47,212 bases of DNA from Alphaproteobacteria bacterium (GCA_030426685.1 JAUHYC010000031.1:1-47212), one strand, 5' to 3'. Shown: positions 1-8,741, counted from the first letter of the stretch. Program-made: numbers and translations. Notes: generated by a model not told the origin, from the sequence alone.

Positions 1-1
1 C

Positions 2-877
2 GCAGCGCGACATGATGCGGGCAAGCATATGTCGCTGCCGGTTGTTGGAGATGCCAAGCTGTCATTGCAGGCTCTCACACAGGGTCTGGATTACACTGCG
101 CCGTCCGACTGGGTGTCGCTGGCACAGAATGAGCGGCGCAAGTGGGATACCTATGTGGCCGAGAATGTCTCTTACGGAAACCGCCCGAACTCCTACGCGC
201 AGGCCATTGGTGTTGTGAATGATCTCTGTGACACGCGTGACCGTGTCGTGGCCGCAGCCGGAGGCCTACCCGCTGAGGTCACCGCCAACTGGCGCACCCT
301 GGATATCGGCACGGTGGATGTCGAATTCGGCTTCTCTTGTATGGGTTACGAGATCGCAGGCGCCTGGGGTGCGCGCATCGCCCAGTCCGAGCAGGAACCG
401 GACAAGGACACGATCACCTTCTGTGGCGATGGATCGTATCTGATGCTGAACTCTGACATCTACTCCTCTGTTTTGAGCCAGAAGAAACTGATTGTTCTGC
501 TGCTGGATAATGGTGGCTTTGCCGTCATCAACAAGCTGCAGAACAACACCGGCAACAAAAGTTTCAACAACCTTCTGGCTGATTGTCCGACCATCCCCGA
601 ACCCTTAGGTGTCGATTTCGCGGCTCATGCGGCCGCGATGGGTGCGACAAGTGAGAAGGTCGCAAACCCCGCCGAATTGGCCGAAGCATTCAAGCGCGCA
701 AAGGCCAGTGACAAGACCTATGTGATCGTCATGGATGTCGACGCCTATGACGGCTGGACAACCGAAGGCCACGCCTGGTGGGAAGTCGGCACGCCACATA
801 CATCAGCCGATGAAAATGTTCGCAACGCCCATGTCGAATGGGAAACCACACGCGAAAAGCAGCGTAAGGGGGTATGA
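2..877 (+). CDS. iolD: 3D-(3,5/4)-trihydroxycyclohexane-1,2-dione hydrolase, C-terminal part (cut by window edge)
   Basis: IolD is a thiamine-diphosphate enzyme that opens the ring of 3D-trihydroxycyclohexane-1,2-dione to 5-deoxy-glucuronate in cytoplasmic myo-inositol catabolism. The frame is open to the left edge, so the gene is truncated; about 291 C-terminal residues are visible of a family usually a little over 600 long. The ThDP/Mg-binding motif is present: GDGS at nt 425-436, then about 25 residues later DNGGF at nt 506-520. The following genes (iolC, iolB, an IolJ-like aldolase) fix the pathway. The stop overlaps the next start as ATGA, implying translational coupling. The first ATG at nt 29 lies inside the protein and is not the start. 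Confidence 0.93.
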   Translation, partial: AARHDAGKHMSLPVVGDAKLSLQALTQGLDYTAPSDWVSLAQNERRKWDTYVAENVSYGNRPNSYAQAIGVVNDLCDTRDRVVAAAGGLPAEVTANWRTLDIGTVDVEFGFSCMGYEIAGAWGARIAQSEQEPDKDTITFCGDGSYLMLNSDIYSSVLSQKKLIVLLLDNGGFAVINKLQNNTGNKSFNNLLADCPTIPEPLGVDFAAHAAAMGATSEKVANPAELAEAFKRAKASDKTYVIVMDVDAYDGWTTEGHAWWEVGTPHTSADENVRNAHVEWETTREKQRKGV

Positions 878-1716
878 TGAGGCGCTTTACAGCAGAAACT
901 GCAGATCCTGCCACGATCGTCGAAGAGCTGCTGCACGGGGACGGCGCCGTTGGTATCTCGGGTCTGTTTACGCCCGAAGAGATTGCCCAGGCTCGTGCCA
1001 TTGTCATGACCCACTCGGAAGAAGCGGCGGACAAAGTGACCCATTTTCAGGGCGCCGCCGCCGAAGACGGCAGGCTGAACCTCCAACGCCGGGTCTGGAA
1101 CCTGCTGGCCAAGGGCGAGGTGTTCTCGCGCATGGCCAGTCATCCGGTCTTGATGGACATCCTGCGCAAGTTTCTGGGGACCGAGTTCATCATGGGCTCG
1201 ATCGCTGCCAATCGCATTCTGCCCGGCGGTCCGGGACAGGAGCCGCATGTGGACTATCCCTATTGGGATTTTCACCGCGCTGAAACACATCCCATTGGCC
1301 TGAACGGATCGTTCCCGATGAATGCTCAGGTCTCTGTTCTGCTGGATCCGTTCACCGTCGAAAGCGGCGCGACCGGCTACGTTCCCGGTTCGCAAAAGGA
1401 GCTGCGTTATCCGACTCCTGAGGACAAGTTCTATGAGAAATGTGAGCAGATGACCGGCGCACCCGGTGACGTCGCCCTGTTTTATGGCGTGACCTGGCAT
1501 TGCGCGATGCCAAATAACGCAGATCACGACCGCAGCGCCATTCTGATTCAGTATCTGCCGAAATGGGTCAAACCGATGGAAGATATGCCCGCTGCTTTGC
1601 CGCGGGCGTTCCTTGATCAGGCGAGCCCCGATCTGCGGCAATTGCTGGGGCTGAACTATCCCTATCCCGAGGTGTTAGACACCGCACGGGCAGGCAATAC
1701 CGAGGGGCGAGCGTGA
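874..1716 (+). CDS. Phytanoyl-CoA dioxygenase (PhyH) family Fe(II)/2-oxoglutarate oxygenase within the inositol operon
   Basis: This 280-residue protein has the hallmarks of a PhyH-type non-haem iron oxygenase: the HxD pair H125-V-D127, a distal His (H209, in VTWHCAM) and an Arg eleven residues later (R220) suited to holding 2-oxoglutarate. Such enzymes hydroxylate or demethylate small molecules with O2 and 2-oxoglutarate. It overlaps iolD by 4 bp upstream (ATGA) and iolC by 4 bp downstream (GTGA), so it is translated as part of the operon and probably acts on an inositol-related substrate. PhyH proteins are not part of the classical iol pathway. The substrate cannot be read from the sequence; oxidative removal of an O-methyl or other substituent from inositol is inference only. 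Confidence 0.85.
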   Translation: MMRRFTAETADPATIVEELLHGDGAVGISGLFTPEEIAQARAIVMTHSEEAADKVTHFQGAAAEDGRLNLQRRVWNLLAKGEVFSRMASHPVLMDILRKFLGTEFIMGSIAANRILPGGPGQEPHVDYPYWDFHRAETHPIGLNGSFPMNAQVSVLLDPFTVESGATGYVPGSQKELRYPTPEDKFYEKCEQMTGAPGDVALFYGVTWHCAMPNNADHDRSAILIQYLPKWVKPMEDMPAALPRAFLDQASPDLRQLLGLNYPYPEVLDTARAGNTEGRA

Positions 1717-2690
1717 CTCTGATCGAAGGCATCAAAGGCAACCGGTTTGCCGTATTTGGGCGCGCGGGCATGGACCTGTTTGCCGATCCCATCGGCACCA
1801 AAAGCGAGGATGCAAATACCTTTCATGCCGATCTTGGCGGCTCCAGTGCCAATATCTGCGCGGGGCTTGTCAAACTGGGCAGTCAGGCCGCTCTGATCAC
1901 CTCGGTCTCGGACGATGCGGTGGGGCGGTTTTGTGTGAACCGGTTGCGGGATTATGGCGTCGAGACCCGTTATGTGCGCACGGTAGGGGGCGAGGCGCGT
2001 ACGTCACTGGCCCTATATGAAAGTTGCATCAAGGACTTCCAGAACGTCATCTACCGCAACGGAGCCGCCGATTTTCAGGTGACCAAAGAAGACATGGACG
2101 CCGTGGATTACGACGCATTCTCGGCTCTGATCACCGCGGGAACCGTCTTTGCTTCCGAGCCGTCGCGCTCAGCCACGTTTCACGCCTTCGAAAACGCCCG
2201 CAGCGCCGGTCTGCCCATAATCTTCGACATCGACTACCGCCCCTATAGCTGGCCTTATGCGGAAGTGGCCTCAGACGTTCTCACCCGCGCCGGCAATGAA
2301 AGCGATCTGATCGTCGGCAATGATGAAGAGTTCGGCTTTATGGCGGGTGGTCTCGAAAAGGGCCTGAACAAGGCGCGCGAACTGGCGTCCAGTGGCAAGA
2401 CGGTGATCTACAAGATGGGCCACGAAGGGGCCATCACACTGACTGACGATCAGGAGATCCGAACCGGCATCTTCCCGGTCACCGCTGTCAAACCCAATGG
2501 TGCGGGTGACAGCTTTCTGGCCGGGCTTCTGGCCTCGATTGCAGCGGGCAGCGATTTGCGCGATGCCGTGTTGCGCGGCTCGGCCTGCGCATCCATCGTG
2601 GTCTCAAAACCCGGTTGCGCCGGGGCCATGCCGACCACGGCTGAACTGGACACATTTCTGGCACAGCACCCTGGCCCAACCGATACCTGA
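1713..2690 (+). CDS. iolC: 5-dehydro-2-deoxygluconokinase (PfkB family)
   Basis: IolC phosphorylates 5-dehydro-2-deoxy-D-gluconate at C6 using ATP, the step before aldol cleavage in inositol catabolism. The 325-residue protein is a single ribokinase-type domain: the N-terminal di-glycine substrate motif (G42-G43 in DLGGSSANIC) and the C-terminal anion hole and catalytic base NGAGD, with D266. It lacks the C-terminal DUF2090 extension that some IolC proteins carry. The start is GTG at 1713, overlapping the dioxygenase stop as GTGA. An AAGGAG ribosome-binding site for iolB begins at the stop codon. IolC-type sequence, length and neighbours make the assignment firm over a generic sugar kinase. 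Confidence 0.93.
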   Translation: MTLIEGIKGNRFAVFGRAGMDLFADPIGTKSEDANTFHADLGGSSANICAGLVKLGSQAALITSVSDDAVGRFCVNRLRDYGVETRYVRTVGGEARTSLALYESCIKDFQNVIYRNGAADFQVTKEDMDAVDYDAFSALITAGTVFASEPSRSATFHAFENARSAGLPIIFDIDYRPYSWPYAEVASDVLTRAGNESDLIVGNDEEFGFMAGGLEKGLNKARELASSGKTVIYKMGHEGAITLTDDQEIRTGIFPVTAVKPNGAGDSFLAGLLASIAAGSDLRDAVLRGSACASIVVSKPGCAGAMPTTAELDTFLAQHPGPTDT

Positions 2691-2702
2691 AAGGAGCCGC
2701 CG

Positions 2703-3560
2703 ATGCACATCGCGCCCCATGACAACCAGAACAAACCCATCGTTGGTGCCAATCACGATCTGGTGCCACTAAACTATTTCAACATCGTCAAACTGAGAAA
2801 GGGTGAGGTGTTCGAATACGCCGTGCCAGGCTATGAGACCTGCATCGTGCCCGCCACCGGCACCGTGGATGTTGATGTGGACGGCGCTGTCTTCACCAGT
2901 CTGGGCAACCGCACCATTGACGTGTGGGATGGTGAACCCGAGGGTGTCTATGTTCCTGTCGGAGCCAGAGTTCGCCTCACCTGCACATCGGACGAAACCG
3001 AGACATTCATCGCCGGAGCCAAATATGACCGCGTGTTAGAGCCCTTCGACGTGCGCGTGCCAGATTTGGATCTGGTGCAATACGGCTCGGATGACACCAA
3101 AACCCATCGCAAGATCAAGCATATCCTCGGTGCAAATCACCATGACAAGGTGGGCCGTCTGCTTGTGTCCGAACTTTACACCGTCGGTCAGGGTGGCTGG
3201 TCCGGGTTCCCCAGCCACAAGCATGACACCGACCGCGCCGGTGAAGATGGCGAGATGATCGAAACCCGCCATGACGAGACTTACAATTTCCGTTTCCGGC
3301 CCAACTATGGTTCGGGTGTTCAGATGCTGCAGCGCGAAGACAACAAGCCGGGCGAGGCTTATCACATCATGGATGGCTCGACGATCTTGCTGGACAAGGG
3401 CTATCACCCCTGCGCTGCGCTGCCGGGGTATGAGATGTATTATTTCACCATCCTCGGTGGGCTCAGCCAGCGCTCGTTGAAGCAGTATTTCCAGCCGACC
3501 CATGCCGCCCAATTGCACACCATTCCCGGCATCATGGACATGGTGGCCAAGTTCAAATGA
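2703..3560 (+). CDS. iolB: 5-deoxy-glucuronate isomerase
   Basis: IolB isomerises 5-deoxy-D-glucuronate, the IolD product, to 5-dehydro-2-deoxy-D-gluconate, the IolC substrate. The 285-residue length and the KduI/IolB bicupin sequence match the family. A metal-binding stretch is recognisable in the C-terminal cupin (FPSHKHD, with a Glu soon after, near nt 3207-3260). AAGGAG about 7 nt upstream supports the ATG at 2703. The stop overlaps the next start as ATGA. Order and spacing make it part of a single polycistronic unit with iolD, the dioxygenase, iolC and the aldolase. Confidence 0.95.
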   Translation: MHIAPHDNQNKPIVGANHDLVPLNYFNIVKLRKGEVFEYAVPGYETCIVPATGTVDVDVDGAVFTSLGNRTIDVWDGEPEGVYVPVGARVRLTCTSDETETFIAGAKYDRVLEPFDVRVPDLDLVQYGSDDTKTHRKIKHILGANHHDKVGRLLVSELYTVGQGGWSGFPSHKHDTDRAGEDGEMIETRHDETYNFRFRPNYGSGVQMLQREDNKPGEAYHIMDGSTILLDKGYHPCAALPGYEMYYFTILGGLSQRSLKQYFQPTHAAQLHTIPGIMDMVAKFK

Positions 3561-4387
3561 GCCTCGTGACATTATCCGACGTGCTGCAACCCGCGCTACA
3601 TAACGGTTATGCCGTGGCCGGGTTGGTGACTCTGGGCTGGGAGGACATGCACGCCTATGTGGCCGCAGCCGAAGCCGAAGACGTGCCCATCATCCTGCAG
3701 GCCGGGCCATCCTGCCGCGAACACACACCGCTGCCCGTTCTGGGCAAGATGTTCCGCCATTTGGCCGATGGGGCAAGCGTTCCCGTTGTGGCTCATCTGG
3801 ACCACGGCTACACACATGAAGAGTGCCACATCGCCATCGACAGCGGTTTCACATCGGTCATGTTTGACGGCTCGCGCAAATCCCTGGCGCAGAACATTGA
3901 CGAAACGGCTGCGATTGCTGACATGGCCCACGCCGCCGGTGTGTCTTGCGAAGGCGAGATCGGTTTTGTCGGCTATTCCGGCGGTGAAGGCTCGGATGGC
4001 ACCGACCCGGATGACGCGGCGCAGTTCGCGCGGAAGACCGGCGTGGACGCAATGGCGATCTCGGTCGGCAACGTCCATCTGCAACAGAACAAGGAAGGCG
4101 GGCTGGACGAGATCCGCATCCGCGCCATCGAGGCCGTGACCGAGGTACCTTTGGTGATCCATGGTGGGTCCGGTGTGCCAGTCGCACAGCGCAGCGCATT
4201 GGCACACGGATCAAAAATCTGCAAATTCAACATCGGGACAGAGCTGCGCATGGCCTTTGGGCAAGCATTGCGCAGGGCTGTGAACACCGACCCGGAGAGG
4301 TTCGACCGGGTCTTGATCCTGAAAGACACACATGAACCGGTCGTCGACGCGACGCGCCGGGTTCTGAAGGCTTTCAAAGGGGCATGA
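3557..4387 (+). CDS. iolJ: Class II aldolase, IolJ-like (6-phospho-5-dehydro-2-deoxy-D-gluconate aldolase)
   Basis: This 276-residue TIM-barrel protein belongs to the zinc-dependent class II fructose-bisphosphate aldolase family. Visible active-site elements are HLDHG (catalytic D82, zinc ligand H83), GNVH (H174) and IHGGSG (H202), the pattern expected for three histidine zinc ligands. As last gene of an iol operon and overlapping iolB by 4 bp, it most likely cleaves 5-dehydro-2-deoxy-gluconate-6-phosphate to malonate semialdehyde and dihydroxyacetone phosphate. A tagatose- or fructose-bisphosphate specificity cannot be excluded from sequence alone; the symbol rests on operon context. Confidence 0.87.
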   Translation: MSLVTLSDVLQPALHNGYAVAGLVTLGWEDMHAYVAAAEAEDVPIILQAGPSCREHTPLPVLGKMFRHLADGASVPVVAHLDHGYTHEECHIAIDSGFTSVMFDGSRKSLAQNIDETAAIADMAHAAGVSCEGEIGFVGYSGGEGSDGTDPDDAAQFARKTGVDAMAISVGNVHLQQNKEGGLDEIRIRAIEAVTEVPLVIHGGSGVPVAQRSALAHGSKICKFNIGTELRMAFGQALRRAVNTDPERFDRVLILKDTHEPVVDATRRVLKAFKGA

Positions 4388-4450
4388 GTTTCAGAGTTTC
4401 GATCTATTGCGGTTCGGGTGCATCAGGCAAGTTCATGCGTGCTCGGCCAG

Positions 4451-4828
4451 TCAGATCAACGGGACAGAGGTCAACGCGGGCTGCAGGGTTGCAAGGTACG
4501 ACGCGCCAGACTCGTACCCCCTCAAGAAATCGTCAGACATCTTCTTGGCGCGTCGCACTCGCTTGGTATCCGCAGGAGATGTCCGGAATGTGTCCACCAG
4601 ATTAAGTTTGCCAACTTCGGGGAACCCCCAATACGCAGCGGGATCGGAATTAGATAGCGCAAGCTCAGCCGACCGCTTCACCGATCCGTATATCCCCTTG
4701 AGAGGGGCTGGATTGATTGGGAGCATGAGGTCAACTTGCTCCATTTCCGTAAACCCACCTTTTCTCATGCCGCGGTCGCTTTTGCAGAAAACCTTTGCGT
4801 TGGCCGCGATGCATTTGTGACCGCGCAA
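4451..4828 (-). CDS. Doubtful hypothetical protein or remnant
   Basis: In the 697 bases between the iol operon and the histidine kinase the only protein-like frame is this minus-strand one of up to 125 codons. I do not recognise it. From an internal Met (MEQVDLM, near nt 4741) the composition is balanced and hydrophilic, with no membrane segment and no cysteine cluster. It could be a decayed 3' fragment, since no convincing ribosome-binding site or intact domain is visible. The rest of the gap, 4829-5084, shows nothing I can name. Confidence 0.3.
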   Translation of the reverse strand: MRGHKCIAANAKVFCKSDRGMRKGGFTEMEQVDLMLPINPAPLKGIYGSVKRSAELALSNSDPAAYWGFPEVGKLNLVDTFRTSPADTKRVRRAKKMSDDFLRGYESGASYLATLQPALTSVPLI

Positions 4829-5084
4829 TATGTTTCACCAACTTGGTGCTTCAAGGGCGTTGATCCCGTCTGACCTCAACCCACCCCTACGCTGCAAGCA
4901 AGACTTGCAAAGAAGGAACAGGTTTTTCAGACCGCCCCGCAAGGGCCTGGGATCAGGCAGTCAATCGGCGGGGGAGTATTCAATCAGGTCATATTCAGCG
5001 CGACATCTGATTGGAGTTGGGTACGATCAACCCAAATCCGAGCCTTCACGGACGCTCGTTGAAAAACAGTGATTCCGGCTGTCG

Positions 5085-6533
5085 CTACTGCCGTTGTATT
5101 GTGATTTTGGCCAGCAGCCCGTTGGTACCGGGCTCGAATGTCAGGACACCGCCGTGCAAGTTCGCGATAGTCGATACGATGGTCAGGCCCAGCCCATGGC
5201 CGCTGATCATTTTGGTATTGCTGCCGCGCTTGAAGGGGGCCATCAGTTCTTCGATATCCTGGATGGTGATATTTGCGCCTTCATCTTCCACGGTGATGAC
5301 CGCGCTGTCGGCATCTTTTTCCAGCCCGATCTTAGCGCGGCGTCCGTATTTGAGCGCATTGTCGATCAGATTTGAAACCGCGCGGCCAAGTGCCACCGGC
5401 CGCGCCATGACGATCACCTTGTCATCGAGTGGAAGCGAACCTGTGCCTCGGCGCGACATGAACAGAGATTGCCCGCCTTGCACGGAAACCTTTTCGGCAG
5501 CAAGAAACTCTACCGGGCTCCCAACATCCTGATAGTCCGCCACAATCGATTCAATGAGGGATGTCAGCGAAATGCGCCGCGGCGCCTCGGCATCCAGCTC
5601 TGCCCGGGTATAGGTAAGCACGCTTTCGATGATGCCGGTCATTGCATCGATGTCGATATCCAGTTTCGTACGAAGTTCTTCGTCCGGGATCAAAGCCGTA
5701 CGCAGTTTCAGGCGTGTGGCCGGGGTTCCCAGATCGTGGCTAACGCCTGATAGTACGGCGACCCGCTCGGCAAGCTTCTCGCGCTCGGCGGCCAGATAGC
5801 TGTTTACCGCGGAAACGATATCCCGCAATTCCTGAAGGCCTTCGGTTTCGTAGGAAGTCGGACCACCAATGCGGTTTCGATCTCGTAACGTTTGGGCAAA
5901 CCCCAAAAACTGAGCTGAGCTGTTCATGACAATCGTGATCAGCATTCCGATCGACACCAAAGCGAGGCCGACAGCCAGAAGCCTGATATCTGATGGTGCT
6001 GCAGAGCAACCCCACACTGCAGATCCATCAATTCTAATCCAGGGATTGTCTCCGGGTTTGGCAAAGACCGCCGGCTCGCTGCAATAGGACGCAAGCAGTT
6101 TTGTAAGCGCGCCCAGAGTTTCGCGGGGCGTTTGGTCGGGACCAGAGGATACGCCGGCCAAGGGGTAGCTCAGATCGGGAGAAAGTATGGCGAGCGCCAT
6201 CGGTGCCGATGCGCTTTCGATCGAATGGCTCGGCCGGATAGACAGATTGGTCAAAAACGAGGGACGTGGAGCACCTGACATGAATTCGAACTGACCTTGT
6301 TTTGCAAGGTTCTGATCCGCTTCGGATACTTGGGCGATGGTCACCCCATCTGGTGGCTCGCTACCCGTTCGAAAGCTGTCGTAAAGAATTGCGCCGGTGT
6401 ACTTTGCGCGATCGAGATGGGACGTCCAGCGTGCGTCAGACTGGAACCAGATCCCGGATGCGATCAGTCCAAGCATGAATGCAGTGATGACCAGGATGAC
6501 CCCGCCAACCCTCAGGCTGCGCAACTTGTGCAT
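5085..6533 (-). CDS. Membrane sensor histidine kinase
   Basis: This 482-residue two-component sensor sits in the inner membrane. A first transmembrane segment lies near residues 11-31 and a second near residues 184-204, framing a periplasmic sensor region of about 150 residues. A HAMP-like linker follows, then the H-box SHDLGTPATRLK with phospho-acceptor H266, the N-box NLIDNALKYG and the G2 box GHGLGLT. The G1 box reads VEDEGANI: the usual second glycine of DxGxG is replaced by Asn. I chose ATG at 6533, which overlaps the regulator's stop as TGATG, over a TTG one codon upstream. The paired regulator and the divergent sugar transporter suggest control of sugar uptake, as GtrS/GltR does in Pseudomonas; the ligand is unknown. 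Confidence 0.92.
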   Translation of the reverse strand: MHKLRSLRVGGVILVITAFMLGLIASGIWFQSDARWTSHLDRAKYTGAILYDSFRTGSEPPDGVTIAQVSEADQNLAKQGQFEFMSGAPRPSFLTNLSIRPSHSIESASAPMALAILSPDLSYPLAGVSSGPDQTPRETLGALTKLLASYCSEPAVFAKPGDNPWIRIDGSAVWGCSAAPSDIRLLAVGLALVSIGMLITIVMNSSAQFLGFAQTLRDRNRIGGPTSYETEGLQELRDIVSAVNSYLAAEREKLAERVAVLSGVSHDLGTPATRLKLRTALIPDEELRTKLDIDIDAMTGIIESVLTYTRAELDAEAPRRISLTSLIESIVADYQDVGSPVEFLAAEKVSVQGGQSLFMSRRGTGSLPLDDKVIVMARPVALGRAVSNLIDNALKYGRRAKIGLEKDADSAVITVEDEGANITIQDIEELMAPFKRGSNTKMISGHGLGLTIVSTIANLHGGVLTFEPGTNGLLAKITIQRQ

Positions 6534-7270
6534 CAATCGTCCTCTGCGACCACATCGACCGCAAACACATAGCCAACGCCACGCTCGGTACGCAACATAT
6601 CGGGTTTTTTGGGGTCGTTTTCGATCTTGGCACGTAGCCGTCCGACAAGAACGTCGATGGCGCGGCCTTCGGCATCCGAAGTCTTATCTCCCTCCCCGGT
6701 TACATCCAACGCGACCGCAATCTCCTGTCGCGTCAAAGGGATGCGGGCATTGGCCAGAAACGCTTGCAATAGCATGGTTTCCCGCTGGGAAAGCGAAACC
6801 TGATATCCTTCGGGCGACACGACCTCGTTTCGTTTTGAATCGTAGGCCCAGCCAGCGAACTGGTAGATCGCCTTCTGGCGACGGTGTGCCAGGGACGAAG
6901 TGCGGCGGGCACGCGCCAGCACCGCACGAATCCGCGCCAGCAGCAATTCGGTGTTGAAGGGTTTTACAATGTAGTCATCGGCGCCAACCGCATAGCCAGC
7001 CATTCGGTCGCTATCGGCGGATAATGCCGAGACCATGATGATCGGCACCGATTGTTCTTCTCGCAGGCGGGCACAGATTTCGACTCCATTTTCATCACCC
7101 AGCATGACATCAAGCAGGATCAGATCGATCCGGCCCGCCGCCAGATGCTTCTGAATGTCGGCCTCGTTGGTCGCAGGCAGTGCGATACAGCCGTTTTGTT
7201 GCAGAAACTGCGTCAGCATCTGTCGAAGTTCGGCGTCGTCATCGACAACAAGCAATCTTGGTATATTCAC
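6533..7270 (-). CDS. OmpR-family response regulator
   Basis: This 245-residue DNA-binding regulator partners the downstream histidine kinase, which overlaps it by 1 nt. The receiver domain occupies residues 4-118: acidic pocket VVDDD, phospho-acceptor D54 in LLDVML, S81 and K103 in IVKPF. The C-terminal winged helix runs from about residue 140 and ends in the typical ERGVGYVF. The start is GTG at 7270 because AAAGGAGG lies 5 nt upstream (7276-7283); a longer frame from 7315 would run through this ribosome-binding site. A phased array of GTAACA repeats lies 40-85 bp upstream and is a likely binding site, giving joint autoregulation and control of the divergent transporter operon. Confidence 0.94.
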   Translation of the reverse strand: MNIPRLLVVDDDAELRQMLTQFLQQNGCIALPATNEADIQKHLAAGRIDLILLDVMLGDENGVEICARLREEQSVPIIMVSALSADSDRMAGYAVGADDYIVKPFNTELLLARIRAVLARARRTSSLAHRRQKAIYQFAGWAYDSKRNEVVSPEGYQVSLSQRETMLLQAFLANARIPLTRQEIAVALDVTGEGDKTSDAEGRAIDVLVGRLRAKIENDPKKPDMLRTERGVGYVFAVDVVAEDD

Positions 7271-7308
7271 CCGAACCTCCTTTCGCGCAGTGCTTTGCCT
7301 GTCCCTAT

Positions 7309-7354
7309 GTAACACTGTGCAACAGAATCAACGCGCAAGTAACAGCCGGTAACA
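7309..7354. promoter_or_regulatory. Phased GTAACA direct-repeat array (candidate regulator binding site)
   Basis: GTAACA occurs at 7309-7314, 7339-7344 and 7349-7354, and the variant GCAACA at 7319-7324. All four fall on an exact 10-bp grid with one position (7329) not matching. Tandem half-sites spaced one helical turn apart are how OmpR-type regulators bind. The array lies between the response regulator (minus) and the sugar-transporter operon (plus). Binding by this regulator is inference. Confidence 0.55.
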
Positions 7355-7496
7355 AATCGGGTAATTTTCTGCACAAGCGCGTGGAATACCCGGCTTGCGC
7401 CAATTGCATGGCACCCAACCGTCAGTCCAAAATTGCGCCACGTCATCCGAAACGGCCGAGCGGCCTTTTCAGAAGTCTTTACGGGAGGAACCCAAA

Positions 7497-8741
7497 ATGA
7501 AAAATGTTGTATTCGGGGCTGTATCCGCAGCTGCCCTTATGTCGGCCAATGCCGTTGTGGCCGAACCTCAAGCCGAAGTCCTTCACTGGTGGACATCCGG
7601 CGGCGAAGCGAAATCGGTTGCCGTATTGCAACAGGAATTTGCAGACAACGGTGGTACCTGGACTGATATGCCCGTCGCGGGTGGTGGCGGTGATGCCGCG
7701 ATGAGCGCGCTTCGTGCTCGTGTCCTGGCCGGCAATGCGCCGACGGCCGTTCAGTTGAAAGGTCCTGCAATCCAGGAATGGTACGAAGAAGGCGTTCTGG
7801 CCGACATTTCAGCCGTTGCCGAGGCAGAAGGCTGGGCAGATGTGCTTCCGGCATCGATCGCAGGTCACATGATGTGCGAAGGCACATGGTGCGCCGCACC
7901 GGTGAATGTCCACCGTGTCGACTGGATTTGGGCCAACGCGGATGTTCTCGAAGCCAACGGCATCGCAATGCCGACAACCTGGGATGAATTCAACGCCGCC
8001 GCTGAAAAGCTGCAGGCCGCCGGGATCATTCCTCTGGCCCATGGCGGACAGGCCTGGCAGGACGCGACCGTGTTCGAAGCCGTTGCGCTCGGCATCCTTG
8101 GGCCCGATGGCTTCCGCAAAGCCTTTGTCGAGCTGGACGAGGCGACCTTGACCTCGGACGAGATGATCGCGGTCTTCGACCAGATGCGCACTCTCCGCGG
8201 CTATGTCGATCCGAACTTCCCCGGTCGCGACTGGAACCTCGCCACTGCGATGGTCATGAATGGCGAGGCCGCCTTCCAGATCATGGGCGACTGGGCCAAG
8301 GGTGAATTCCTGGCTGCAGGCAAGGCACCTGGCGAGGATTTCCTTTGTGCGTCTGTTCCGGGTGAGGGCTTCCTTTACAACGTAGACAGCTTTGCCATGT
8401 TCGACGTTGAAGGCGAAGACAACCAAGCCGGTCAGGCCCTTCTGGCCAAACTGATCGTGGGTCCAAGCTTCCAGAAAGTGTTCAACCTGAACAAGGGTTC
8501 GATTCCGGCGCGCGTTGACGTGGCCCTGGACGAGTTCGACAGCTGCGCGCATCTTTCGGCAAAGGATATGACGGCAAGCTCAGAAGGCGGTTCGTTGCTG
8601 CCCAGCTATGCCCATGGCATGGCTCTGCGCGGTGCTCAGTCGGGTGCTATCACCGACGTTGTGACCTCGCATTTCAACTCTGACATGTCGTCGGAAGAAG
8701 CTGTCAAGCAGTTGGCAACTGCCATCGCAAACAGCCTCTAA
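7497..8741 (+). CDS. ABC transporter sugar-binding protein (GtsA-like, family 1)
   Basis: This 414-residue periplasmic solute-binding protein starts with a signal peptide: KN, a hydrophobic core, and a likely cleavage after A22 (VVA-EP). The mature N terminus (EVLHWWTSGGE) and the AGGGGDAAMSAL segment closely recall the glucose/mannose binding protein GtsA of Pseudomonas, from memory. Start at ATG 7497 is supported by GGGAGG at 7483-7488; upstream in-frame codons are leader. It is the first gene of a four-gene transporter operon divergent from a two-component system. A hexose is the likeliest substrate, but an inositol- or alpha-glucoside-related sugar cannot be excluded. Confidence 0.92.
   Translation: MKNVVFGAVSAAALMSANAVVAEPQAEVLHWWTSGGEAKSVAVLQQEFADNGGTWTDMPVAGGGGDAAMSALRARVLAGNAPTAVQLKGPAIQEWYEEGVLADISAVAEAEGWADVLPASIAGHMMCEGTWCAAPVNVHRVDWIWANADVLEANGIAMPTTWDEFNAAAEKLQAAGIIPLAHGGQAWQDATVFEAVALGILGPDGFRKAFVELDEATLTSDEMIAVFDQMRTLRGYVDPNFPGRDWNLATAMVMNGEAAFQIMGDWAKGEFLAAGKAPGEDFLCASVPGEGFLYNVDSFAMFDVEGEDNQAGQALLAKLIVGPSFQKVFNLNKGSIPARVDVALDEFDSCAHLSAKDMTASSEGGSLLPSYAHGMALRGAQSGAITDVVTSHFNSDMSSEEAVKQLATAIANSL

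Noticed and set aside
745..1641. A 298-codon minus-strand frame opposite the dioxygenase
   Set aside because: It is antisense to a gene with intact catalytic motifs and operon overlaps, and has no recognisable domain.
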